A DNA stretch of 64,000 nt from positions 1 to 64,000 of the forward strand of contig BLLK01000016.1 of NCBI GenBank assembly GCA_021927905.1, given 5' to 3'. Position 1 is the first letter of the stretch. Each line of letters begins with the position of its first letter. Shown in pieces: positions 11,108-20,550 of this stretch. The notes under the pieces were generated by a model that did not search any database, was not told the origin of the DNA, and saw only the letters and a list, made by a program, of their open reading frames with translations. The position numbers and the translations under genes are program-made. Origin of the DNA: Chaetoceros tenuissimus. Taxonomy: Eukaryota; Bacillariophyta; Thalassiosirophyceae; Chaetocerotales; Chaetocerotaceae.

Positions 11108-12205
11108 CTACAAAGATTGTTTAGCAGCCTTTCCTTTGCCCATGAATCCTCTTCGTATGTTTTTCAAAGGACTTCCCATGGTCTTGTTACTTCCTGATGC
11201 TTTTGTAAGAACCTTGAGTACACGGGCTTTATTCTTTCCATCATTTGCAAACATGGCTGATTGCAATGGTGTATTTCCGTTCCTATCTACATGATAAACT
11301 GCTTGATGGTTCGCATTGACCAATGTTTGTATAATCTCTACTGGTGCTCCAGTCTCACATGCAACATGCAATGCCAATTTCTTTCCTTGACATGGCATTC
11401 CTGTCGCCTCTGGGTACACTCGAATTAGCTCTCTCAGCAAGGAAACAGGAGCATGGGAGAAGCATGCCGCGTGAATCGGTAAAAACATCCACATGATTTC
11501 GCCAGTCTCATTGTTTTGACGATAAACCCAATTTTTTGCCATTTCTGGATTTTTCTTCACCAATCTCTGAGCAGCTTCCCATTTCTTGGTATCAATTGCC
11601 CTATATAATTTTGCATCGTCTGCATCATATGCGACCTCATTGCTTGTCGCTTTCCCTCTTCTCAAACATGTATTCTCATGATATGCATTTTCTTCATCTT
11701 CATCATTATCATAGCTATTGGCATAAAAGTCAGAGGTATATTCAGTAAACTGAGAAAAGTCATTGGAATAAATAGTAGAATCATCTTCCTCCTCGGAAGA
11801 ATTTCCAAAGACAAGATCTTCCAATTGCTGATGTGCTTTCATAGTACTTTGCCAGAATCCCATTTCCTCTGCATTGGTGGAGAGAGGTGAAAGTACATCA
11901 CGTGTATCTTCTCCTTTCGCAGTGTAGTCATCCTCACCAGAATCACTTCTTCCAATCTCACAAGTCTTGTTCAACATGGATTGTAGGTTATGAATCACTC
12001 CATCGATAAAGTCTAGGTTTGAATCTTCTGTTGTACTTTCTTGAAGATCGAGAAGCTTGGAATCATCTTCATCCACTATCCATGAGTTGGAAGAGTCAAC
12101 AGAGCTGGCAAGACTACTCATGACGGACCCTGAATCTTTCGTAGACTTGGTAAGAGAAAGTGTGAAGCTTCTGGATTTCTTCTCGCTGATTTTTTTCTTT
12201 ACCAT
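11108..12205 (-). CDS. ankyrin-repeat protein with acidic N-terminal half
   Basis: The start is chosen at the ATG at 12205 (MVKKKISEKKSRS). The open frame extends upstream to 12352, but those residues look like 5'UTR. The resulting protein has 365 residues. Residues 1-190 are Ser/Asp/Glu-rich and probably disordered. The C-terminal half carries degenerate ankyrin repeats: DDAKLYRAIDTKKWEAAQRL, then LPIHAACFSHAPVSLLRELI, then LALHVACETGAPVEIIQTLV and GNTPLQSAMFAN. The spacing of about 35-40 residues and the PEA-G-x-P element are typical of the large ankyrin-like family of diatoms. A basic tail (RRGFMGKGKAAKQ) ends the protein. These repeats normally mediate protein-protein binding; no partner can be inferred. 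Confidence 0.8.
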   Translation of the reverse strand: MVKKKISEKKSRSFTLSLTKSTKDSGSVMSSLASSVDSSNSWIVDEDDSKLLDLQESTTEDSNLDFIDGVIHNLQSMLNKTCEIGRSDSGEDDYTAKGEDTRDVLSPLSTNAEEMGFWQSTMKAHQQLEDLVFGNSSEEEDDSTIYSNDFSQFTEYTSDFYANSYDNDEDEENAYHENTCLRRGKATSNEVAYDADDAKLYRAIDTKKWEAAQRLVKKNPEMAKNWVYRQNNETGEIMWMFLPIHAACFSHAPVSLLRELIRVYPEATGMPCQGKKLALHVACETGAPVEIIQTLVNANHQAVYHVDRNGNTPLQSAMFANDGKNKARVLKVLTKASGSNKTMGSPLKNIRRGFMGKGKAAKQSL

Positions 12206-12823
12206 GGTCGAGGAGTTAGTAAGTAATATCAAAACGTAAGCAGCTGTCCAATTGAGAAACAAATTAGTTTTGCATTGACAATGAAAATGAAGCACAGGAA
12301 GTGTGATTTGTTGGCGATAAATAGATTTTTTGACGACTTTTCTAGATCCCACAATTATTCAAGACTCGATTCATTGTCCGTATTATGTAGGGGTTTGAGT
12401 ACGTTTAGTTGAAGCAGCAAGCACGCCAAAGCAAAGGTTTTACATAGTTCTGTAAGTGTATTGATACGGTGCATACGTCTTTTGTCGTAGCACATGGTAC
12501 AGAATGCACGGCACAAGTTTCTACGACAATTTTCCTTCACTTTTTTACTAAACCAAGATTCTACTTAAGCCCCTGCACATACAAAACATGGATTTACATG
12601 CAAACACAGTATCTACATTATGACTTAGCTTCATCGTTTTTCCAAACCAGAAAACTAGGAAACGGTGATTTTCACAGCACATCTCACTCTTTCACAGAAC
12701 AACAACAATAACAACAGCCTAACCTACAACAGACGTCTTAATCTACACTTGTAAATCGAATTCAATTACTATTTCAAATTCAAAACAGCAAGAGTGAAAC
12801 ATAAAATCAACTATAAAAACACG
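12206..12823. promoter_or_regulatory. divergent promoter region
   Basis: About 620 bp between the ankyrin gene (minus) and the DDI1-like gene (plus). Short open frames on both strands (12355-12540, 12469-12711) show no domain or composition to support them. A CAACAACAATAACAACAG tract at about 12700-12717 probably lies in the 5' leader of the plus-strand gene. Confidence 0.4.
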
Positions 12824-14158
12824 ATGAAGAGAGCAGCCAAGTCTTTAGTGATTTGCAGCATCCTGGTTCCTTCCCTAGGTCTGCCTAGTCGAAATGGTCC
12901 CATGAGTACTCCAACAACGATTGCTCGTGCAGACTCTTTGGAATCAACAACAAAACATGCAGCAAGCCCAGTCGATACATTCAAATCAAACAATAGCAAT
13001 AAATCAAGAAAAGACAGAAGCAGGATACGATCAAGAGACTACTGCAGTAGAATGGAAGACGATGATTTATCGTGTCATGCAGATGACAGAGATGAATCGA
13101 CGTTATCCAGCAGGACAAGCCATGGACCTCTCTCTTCAAGATTGGAAAATATGCTTCAGCAAGATCGCACTTCTGTAGTTGTAGCAGCAACGACAGTTAT
13201 GAGAAAGGAACAATCAAGAATATCAAATCATCATCAACGAAGCCGTTTGATCCAAATACCTATGGCACTATCACTTCAACACGATTCTGAAATCACAGAA
13301 GAGATTCCTGTTGCAACCTTTTTAGATACAGGTGCTGAAGTAACAGTCATGACGTATGAAGCAGCCAAAAGAGCTGGAATTGCTCATCTTATTGATACAA
13401 GGTACAGAGGACATGCATCTGGTGTTGCTGGAGTCTCCTGTCGGGTACTAGGCAGGATACCAGCCAACTCTGTTTCATTCATCATCAATGATGAAGATGT
13501 AATTGATGCATCACCTGCAATCACCATTCTTGAAGATAGAATAATGCAAGGGCATACTGTGGATATACTTCTTGGTCTTGATGTTTTGGAAGAATGGCAA
13601 GCTTTGATTTGCCTTCGGGATAAAACATTGACAGTTAGGAATGGTTGTCGCAAAGTAGATGAACGCGACATTGTCATTCCATTTGTAGGGAGTAATAGAC
13701 ATCATAATATATCAAGCAAACAACAGAAGGGGGTCAAACAAAATCCATATGGCTTGGGCAGTCACACTGAATCTTCGTTTGGGATTAAGAAGAAGAGTGT
13801 GAATAATACCTTTAGGGAAGAAAAGGCTAGTACTAAGCTATATGGGAATAGATCGAATCCATTCGCTAGAGACTCATCTCTATTAGAATCTGAACTTGAT
13901 GAATTAGATTCAAACAAGAAACCAAAAAGTTCTTCTCTACTAGAAGCTGAACTTGATGAACTCGACTCAAGAAAGAGACCTAGAGATTCTTACTTTTCAT
14001 CATGGGAGAATGATGATGGAAACAAGTTTTCAGAGGATATCGAGACAAGTTTTACTACAGCTGCAGAGGACAAAGAAGAGTTTGATGATTTCTCAGATAC
14101 TTCTTACTTTGAAAGTGAAGAAGACTTTACGGATGATTTCGACTTATCAGGCGTGTAG
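12824..14158 (+). CDS. DDI1-like retropepsin-type aspartyl protease
   Basis: The first true ATG is at 12824 (the open frame extends to a GTG at 12794); the protein has 444 residues. Residues about 145-285 match the DDI1 retroviral-protease-like domain. They contain active-site FLDTGAEVTVM with catalytic Asp168, followed by AKRAGIAHLIDTRYRGHA, GVAGVSCRVLGRI and DILLGLDVLEEWQA, in the order found in yeast and human Ddi1. Such proteases are dimers that cut ubiquitylated or otherwise specific substrates. The usual N-terminal ubiquitin-like domain is absent. The N-terminus is instead basic then hydrophobic (KRAAKSLVICSILVPSLGLP), possibly a signal or anchor sequence, followed by a Ser/Arg-rich linker. 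The C-terminal 160 residues are acidic and contain two near-identical SSLLE-ELDELDS repeats. The domain is confident; localisation is inference. Confidence 0.85.
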   Translation: MKRAAKSLVICSILVPSLGLPSRNGPMSTPTTIARADSLESTTKHAASPVDTFKSNNSNKSRKDRSRIRSRDYCSRMEDDDLSCHADDRDESTLSSRTSHGPLSSRLENMLQQDRTSVVVAATTVMRKEQSRISNHHQRSRLIQIPMALSLQHDSEITEEIPVATFLDTGAEVTVMTYEAAKRAGIAHLIDTRYRGHASGVAGVSCRVLGRIPANSVSFIINDEDVIDASPAITILEDRIMQGHTVDILLGLDVLEEWQALICLRDKTLTVRNGCRKVDERDIVIPFVGSNRHHNISSKQQKGVKQNPYGLGSHTESSFGIKKKSVNNTFREEKASTKLYGNRSNPFARDSSLLESELDELDSNKKPKSSSLLEAELDELDSRKRPRDSYFSSWENDDGNKFSEDIETSFTTAAEDKEEFDDFSDTSYFESEEDFTDDFDLSGV

Positions 14159-14335
14159 ACTATTGATAAAAATAAAATAGAATTTAGATTTTAGAATACA
14201 TTGTGTGTTTTGTGCTAGTGCAGTCTTTTTTGTGTAGACCAACTAGTCTTTTCTCAGTTGTAAATTATAATGCCCCCTATTTCATTCTAATTTCACAGCA
14301 TGATTCTACGTATGTTCTTATGTAATTGTCAAGTG

Positions 14336-16415
14336 TTATACTTCTTCATTCTTTTTCAAAACTCTCCATCGATCCTTTTTGGGAAAAGGAAAAAAATTGG
14401 TGAAAAAAAATATGTTATATGTGGAATGAAAAGTATATTGACAAATTACTTACCTTGAGCTGAACATTAGTACGATATCTCAATTCTTTGGAGAATTGCT
14501 CTTTGACAAGAGCCCAATTACCCACACCATGCATTTTCACTCCCTTCTGCTCAAGAACAAAGTTGAAGAGAAATGTTAGATTATGCAAGGCAAAGTGAAC
14601 ATAAGCATATAATCTTGTCACATACCTTTAGAGCATTATTTTCTTCAAATGTCCAAACCCTTCTGACTTTTCTCTTCTTCTCATCATTTTTAGATGGAGA
14701 CGAACTTGAAGATCCCTTTTTCCCTGGCTTCGGAGCCACGAATTTTTGGTTTGGAGTGGCCAAGAGAATTCTACCTCTAGACCTTTTGGAACCAGGTGTC
14801 GATGTTGGACTGCTTGATGCATTTCTCTTTTTAGGAGTTTCTTGGCTATTTTCCTTTGACTCATCATCACTTCCTTCAAAACTCATCTTCTCTTCCACAT
14901 CCGAGCGTTTCTGAGCTTTTTTAGCAGAACTGACTTTTGTGTTTCCAAATGCCACCGCAATCTTTGTGCTTTTGGTAGGAGTAGGCTCCTTACTCTCTAC
15001 ATATTCATCTCTACCAAACTTGTTGGTGACATGTCTTGATCGTTTTGGATATCTAGTATTATGTACTTCTTCATCATCGGATGAGTCCTCAATAGGGTCA
15101 TCATTTGCAAATTGTTGTACTTCTTCTCGTCTGGCTTCGTTTTGAATCGGTACTTGTTGCGGTTGACTCTGAGTCTCTTCTTCTTGTTCTTTTTCCTCTT
15201 GACTACTATCTTGACTTGGAAAAGCAACCGGTGGCACATTGATATCTTCACCTTCATTGTATCTTCTGACATCAAACACCTTTGTCCCTGCCTTTGGTGG
15301 CAGTAAAGGTCTTTTATCTTGATTGTTTGCATCTCTCTTTTGAGGCGAAATAGACCTTCTACCAACTACTGGAGCCTCTTGATCTTCGTCCGCAAGAATA
15401 ATCCCTCCTGTTGCTTCCTCATGATGTGTATCCAAAGGCAACCAAGGCATTGGCAAATCATTTCCAAAAATTTCTGTATAGACAGTTTTCAAATACCGAT
15501 CTGTAATTTTGATAGTTCTTGCTACACTACTCAAATCTCTCCTATTTTGAATAATACTTTCCGCTTCTTCTTGCGACTTTAGTTGAAAAGTACCATTTGA
15601 CTTATCAAAAAAGGACGCTAGAAATCCCCGCTCCTTGTCATCCGACTGTATGAAAAATGACAATAGAAATCTTCTCTGAACATCATGTATTCCTTGTTGA
15701 AAATGATCTTCAATGAATTCTCTACAAGGAAAGTGTTAGATCTATATTTCTTCAAAAGTAGTATGAAAATCATGTGAAACTTACAAACATTTTTTACATG
15801 CTTCCTTTTGTTCGTCACCTTCAAGACCATACATGGCCCTAATAGAAGCAAGGCACTGCTTCATTCTAAAATTTAAAATGAGTGTATCAAAATCATCTTG
15901 AAATGTTGGTCTAGCCGCCAACTCCTGATTGACCTCTTGATTTTCATCAGGCAAGGGAGGGACAAACAAGTCACTACCTTCTATCATGCTGTCATTGAGT
16001 ATCGGTAAGACCACTATTTTAGCATCTGATCTCAAAGACTTTTGTTTGATCTTTTGCATGCTAATGATGATACTTTCCCATAATCTATTCGAGATTGAAG
16101 GTTGATGAAATGGGTCTATATCCACTTTTGGTTTCAAATCTTCAAAGGCAGTAATGATTCCTACAATTGATATTTTGATGGCGATGGCTCCAAACTCCCC
16201 TCTCTTTTTCTCAGTAAGATCAAGAAAAAACTAAATATGAACGTGAGGTTAGAATATACATGGAAGACGAACAAGGAATTTAGATAGATCTCTTGTCTTC
16301 TTACTTTTAGTTTTTCTTTGTTTTCTAGTCGATGTTTGGAGCGCATAATGATCTCGTGGCTGATGCGATCCATTGCCTCGTAGACTGCTTGTGCTCCCGT
16401 CAAATGATTCACCAT
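14336..16415 (-). CDS. TRF-like Myb/telobox DNA-binding protein (five exons)
   Basis: Five exons in consistent phase: 16415-16305, 16230-15785, 15721-14626, 14546-14454 and 14374-14336, separated by introns of 63-79 nt. They give 594 residues. The C-terminal Myb domain is split over the last three exons: RRVWTFEENNALK, then KGVKMHGVGNWALVKEQF...RTNVQLK, then DRWRVLKKNEEV-stop. G-V-G-x-W and N-V-Q-L-K-D-R-W-R form the telobox signature of telomere-repeat-binding factors. The N-terminal 220 residues are predicted helical, with an element FIEDHFQQGIHDVQRRFLLS that resembles the position of a TRFH dimerisation domain. Between them lies a long Ser/Glu/Lys-rich linker containing nuclear localisation-type basic clusters. 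The architecture (N-terminal helical domain, linker, C-terminal single Myb) matches vertebrate TRF1/TRF2 and fungal Taz1-like proteins. It is likely a nuclear double-stranded telomere DNA binder; the Myb is certain, telomere specificity is inferred. Confidence 0.85.
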
Positions 16416-16577
16416 CTTTCAAGAAAGAGAGACAGGATGAATCTAGTTGGGAAATGGCTTTGTAATTCAAGTGAAGAACGCTTTCTTTAGCAAGCTAGTT
16501 CGCTTGAAATAGAACGGCAATTGATGGAAAACTGCGTCCATCTGCATCTCGTTGTCCTTTTTTGGTTTTGTTTTTTG

Positions 16578-16625
16578 AATCTTTGTGTACGTACTTATCA
16601 TAATCTTTGTGTACGTACTTATCAT
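16578..16625. repeat. 24-bp perfect tandem duplication in a divergent promoter
   Basis: Two adjacent identical 24-mers (AATCTTTGTGTACGTACTTA plus TCAT), each with a palindromic GTACGTAC core. They lie between the TRF-like gene and the plus-strand gene starting near 16812, so they could be a duplicated regulatory site. Confidence 0.9.
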
Positions 16626-16811
16626 AGTTGACAAACCGACAAAATACCCGTTTTTATTCCCATCACAATTATTCTCTGACCAAAATGAAAATGAAACTTT
16701 TTAGAATTCTTGAGAAGCCGAAAGAAACTTGCTTGCACATCTTTGAACGAAAAGATCTATAATTCATACTGATAGGAACATAGCCATTACCTCCAGTATG
16801 ATATTTCAGCA

Positions 16812-17895
16812 ATGACAATAAACACAATAAATCAAGATAATATCAAAAGTAGAATAAAGGCCATCAGAATCACTGGTGACCTCACAAGATACTCCATTTG
16901 CGATATATTTTACTTTATAATTCGCAGAAACTATTCTAAAGTAGGGCGAGATCCTAATATATATCATCGATACTCGAGAAATTTTCAAGGACAATCTCTT
17001 TACGAAACATACTTTCCATCTCCTGCACCTTTGGATAGGGACCTACCAAGTGCTTATGACGAAGAAACAAAACAAATTCAATCCCATGTTGCTTTTAGAA
17101 AAAGGATATATTTTGTAAAAAGTTGTTCTTTTCTCTTCTTCTTGCTGAGAGCAGCGCGATATCCTATACATATGAACAGGGTTCTTATTTATTTGACAGG
17201 AAATCGTGCAATCCATCTAACCAAAGAAATTGGAAAAATGAATACCTTTTTATCTAATTATTCACCCAAAAGTTCGGTTTGTTGCAGACTTTTCGATTGC
17301 ATACGCTATTTCGGAGTTATTGAATCCACTTTATTGTAACGAAAAAATGGACTTGAAGGCACGAGCACTTTTATGTAAAGTGGAAGGAAAGGCGTTGGAG
17401 GTAGACCTAAATGGTATGGATGTCATCAAAATTTACAAAGCTATTCCTAAAAGTGTCTGGAGTACAGTCATAGCAGAGAGGGAGGAACATGACTATTGGG
17501 ATTATGCCGATCCATTGTGGTTTATCAAAATCTATGCAAGGAATTGCTATTACAGATTTCTTTATGAGCAAGATGCGTCTTCACGCTTCTCGAAAAAAAA
17601 GAGTGTTGAAGATACATTTGCAAGAACTACTCCTACGCATGGAATTCCATACTTAAACTACAGAGACTGGTCACAACTGAGAGAAACCTATAAATTCGAG
17701 CAAGTAAATCATTCTATAGGAGAGGTCGAATTATCAAACGGTACAAGATTTTCAGCGGATGAAAATAGATTTTGTCTTTATCTCTCAGATCCAATGGATA
17801 TCAAACATTGGTTTCCAGTAAAGGGACTTTGCCATCCATTAGCCGGACCATTGTTTGGAAAGACTGAAATTGAATACATTTTGGAAGATGAATAG
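16812..17895 (+). CDS. hypothetical protein split over two frames (intron or frameshift)
   Basis: Not recognised. Segment one (16812-17339) opens with ATG. Segment two (17287-17895) is open from upstream and contains VADFSIAYAISELLNPLY before its first ATG at 17347, suggesting coding continues from an earlier exon. A TTTGTTGCAG acceptor at 17278-17287 could start exon 2 in phase 1, but no strong donor of matching phase is evident in segment one; weak sites exist at 17050, 17122 and 17206. A frameshift is the alternative. The C-terminal 180 residues are rich in Tyr and Trp (DYWDYADPLWFIKIYARNCY) and look like a compact globular domain ending in GKTEIEYILEDE. If translation starts at 17347 the product has 182 residues. 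No signal peptide is evident. The function is unknown. Confidence 0.45.
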
Positions 17896-18161
17896 TAAAG
17901 GCAAAATTAGAGTGGCTAGGGGGTGACTATTTTGATGAAGAAAATACAAAGTCATCGTCAACATTCACGTTGTGATTGATACTGATACTGCAAATGTGAG
18001 TAGTGAAAGTCTGTATTTATTGCTCTAATAAAGAGTCCGTTACAATTTGTACAAGTATATTTCTACAACCTACATGAATATACTCTGACGATTTCGACGA
18101 TTACACCCCTGCATTGTGTATCATTGATTCAAGCATCACAAGCTCTCCGAAATGAACAGAC

Positions 18162-20142
18162 TCAGTTGTCAAGACGACGATTACAACCACAACCACATGG
18201 TTTGTACCAGTTCTCTCTAAATTCCTTGAATACCTGTGGAAGTGGCAGATTTCCGGAACCATCACCCAAGTACAAGTCGTTGACATCTTCGATCTTGGAC
18301 ATTACCCATGCATTCATATGGTCTTCACTAGCAGTATGAGTCACCTTGTAGATTCGATTTTCTTTGAATGGTAGTAGATAAAGCGGGTCTCTACGGATTT
18401 CTCCATGTTCTCCAAGATTCACGTTCAAGTATGCCAGTGATACGACAGTTTGACCATGTAGTGTTCCGAGTTCATTGAGAACATATTTACGATACCCTTC
18501 AATATGTTCGTCAATTTCGTTTTGATAACCACGCTCTTTTTGCCATTCTTCCATCGAAGGCAATGGTCCCACTTCAATCACAACACCAGTGAAGCGAAAA
18601 GGCTTACCATTGCACATTATGACATTAGTATCTGTTCCTTGACCGACTTCTGCCCTTTGACCTGTAAAAAGAATGTTATTGTTTGGATTCAATTCTTTGG
18701 CGAGTTTTGCCCAATCATCTTCAATCCATCCATCTTTGACTTCGATAACATTCATGTCACCAATTGTGTTAGAATCTTCGATGGAAGATCCGATTGCATG
18801 AAGAGAAGATGTATCGGTAGTTGGAACGTTTACATTTGATTCTTCAGAATTACGAGCCTCAATAATTCTGTCAATTATCTCCTTCGGTGCAAACTCTAGT
18901 TCTACTGCTAGATCTTCAGTGTTACCCGCAGAATCAGCAACTGAAATTTCTTTGCACAGCAAGATCTCTTCATCTTCTCCAGTAGAAATAGTCAGAAGAG
19001 CTACACGACCATCGACATCAGTCATTTGGCCCGCGAGATCTGTTCCTTTTTCCAAAGTAAATGAAGATGCTCCCATGTTAGTGTGACCACAGGGACAATA
19101 ATAGCCACATTTATCGCTCCAATGTTGTCTGAAGGCCTCGAATTCCTGTGGAAGTGGCAAATTACCGGCAGCATTACCAAAGTACAATTCAGTAACGTCT
19201 TGAATCTTGGACACTTGCCATACGCAATACTTTTTATTTTCATTAGCCACATAGGTTAACTTGTAGATTCGCTGCTGTTTCATTGGCGATGGCACAGGGT
19301 CCTTTGTTTCAAATTTTATATTCACATATGAATATGATTCAAAGGTTTGACCATTGAGTGTTCCAAGTTCCTTAAAAACTTTTTCACGATACTCCTCTTT
19401 ATGTTCATTCAAGTTATCCAAACAACGAGGAGCGCAGCATACATCACTTGTACCCATTTGCCATTCTTCTACCGAAGGAAGCGGGCCAACTTTGGTAACT
19501 ACACCAGTCAAACGACATGGTTGATCATTGACTCTTACAAACGTTTCTGTGATCTGACCGACTTCTACTTTACGACCTTTCCAAAGAAAAGTCTTGTGTG
19601 GTACTTCTATTTCTTCCTTCTTTGCCAAATGATCGAAAATGAATCCATTGTCAAAGTCGATAGTAGTCATGTTGGCATCTTTCGGAGCACCAGTCAGATC
19701 TACAGTCGAGTCGGAAGAATTAGATTCGGTATCTTCTTCCATCTTGGAATCTAGTGCTAGTCCTTCAATTTCTTTAGATAGCTCATTCTTCTTTTCTTGT
19801 TTGGAACCAGTAGCAATGGTCAGAAGAAGATTTGCGTCATTTCCAAGTTTGATTTCTTGTGCTTCATTCGGAGTAGATACTGTCTTTGCAGTAGACTCTT
19901 GAGGTTCAACCGACTGTGGTTCATCAAAGACTTTGCTTTCAATAGATGCACTTGACTAGAAAGAGATGGGGAAGAAATGAGTTTTATAAATTGAAACGGA
20001 ATAGGAACAACATCAAATCAAATGCAACCGATGGAGGCAGGAATCGAATGCTCATTTCACACAGATCCAACGACCCTCAATACTCGATATGCCATCTTAC
20101 CTTTGCAAGAGGAGTTGCAGGGATACTTTGTTGACTATTCAT
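18162..20142 (-). CDS. two-repeat protein with Cys-rich repeat ends (two exons, 611 aa)
   Basis: Exon 1 is 20142-20101 (MNSQQSIPATPLAK) and exon 2 is 19955-18162, joined in phase 0 across a 145-nt GTAAG...TTTCTAG intron. After an acidic, low-complexity N-terminus of about 130 residues, a domain of about 170 residues occurs twice (about 133-300 and 437-606). Each copy begins with G-(R/Q)-(K/R)-(A/V)-EVGQ and LTGVV/FTGVV-x-VGPLPS-EEWQ. Each continues with ELGTL(N/H)GQT, a K-(L/V)-T beta segment and GNLPLPQ-F, and ends with a short Cys cluster, CGYYCPCG or CGCGCN. The intervening region is Asp/Glu/Ser-rich. No family is recognised. The twin Cys clusters could bind zinc or form disulfides. There is no signal peptide, so zinc and a cytosolic or nuclear location are favoured. 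This looks like a real gene of unknown function. Confidence 0.75.
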
Positions 20143-20550
20143 TTCTAGAAACCAGTTGTTTGTAGCAGAGTAAACGTGTTGTGAACTAGCAATTGAAATG
20201 AACGCGATGGAGATGATCTGAGATGATATTATGTCTCCGCCTGTCATCTACTATTTTAGTATCTTTTATTATGTGGCTATGGTCTAGCTATTTTCAATTT
20301 TCCTGTCTGAAAATCTTCACGAATTTTCATTTTTGTGAGCAAGTTAATGCGGAATAGAAGTACTCTCACTAGGATCTATCATATGTATATAAACTATTTA
20401 AAAATATAAATTAATAGCAACATTTATAGCAACCACCAGCAGTTACAACAATAGAACTGCTACTTCAAATATACACTTTTTGGAACATGAACATTTTTAT
20501 TTTACTTTGATTAGGTAGTTACGAAATCTTCCTCTCCTTCAAAAAAATTT
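20143..20550. other. intergenic, AT-rich
   Basis: It holds the promoter of the two-repeat protein and the 3' flank of the giant mosaic gene. The only visible repetition is a short ATTTATAGCAACCACCAGCA-type stretch near 20420. Confidence 0.4.
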
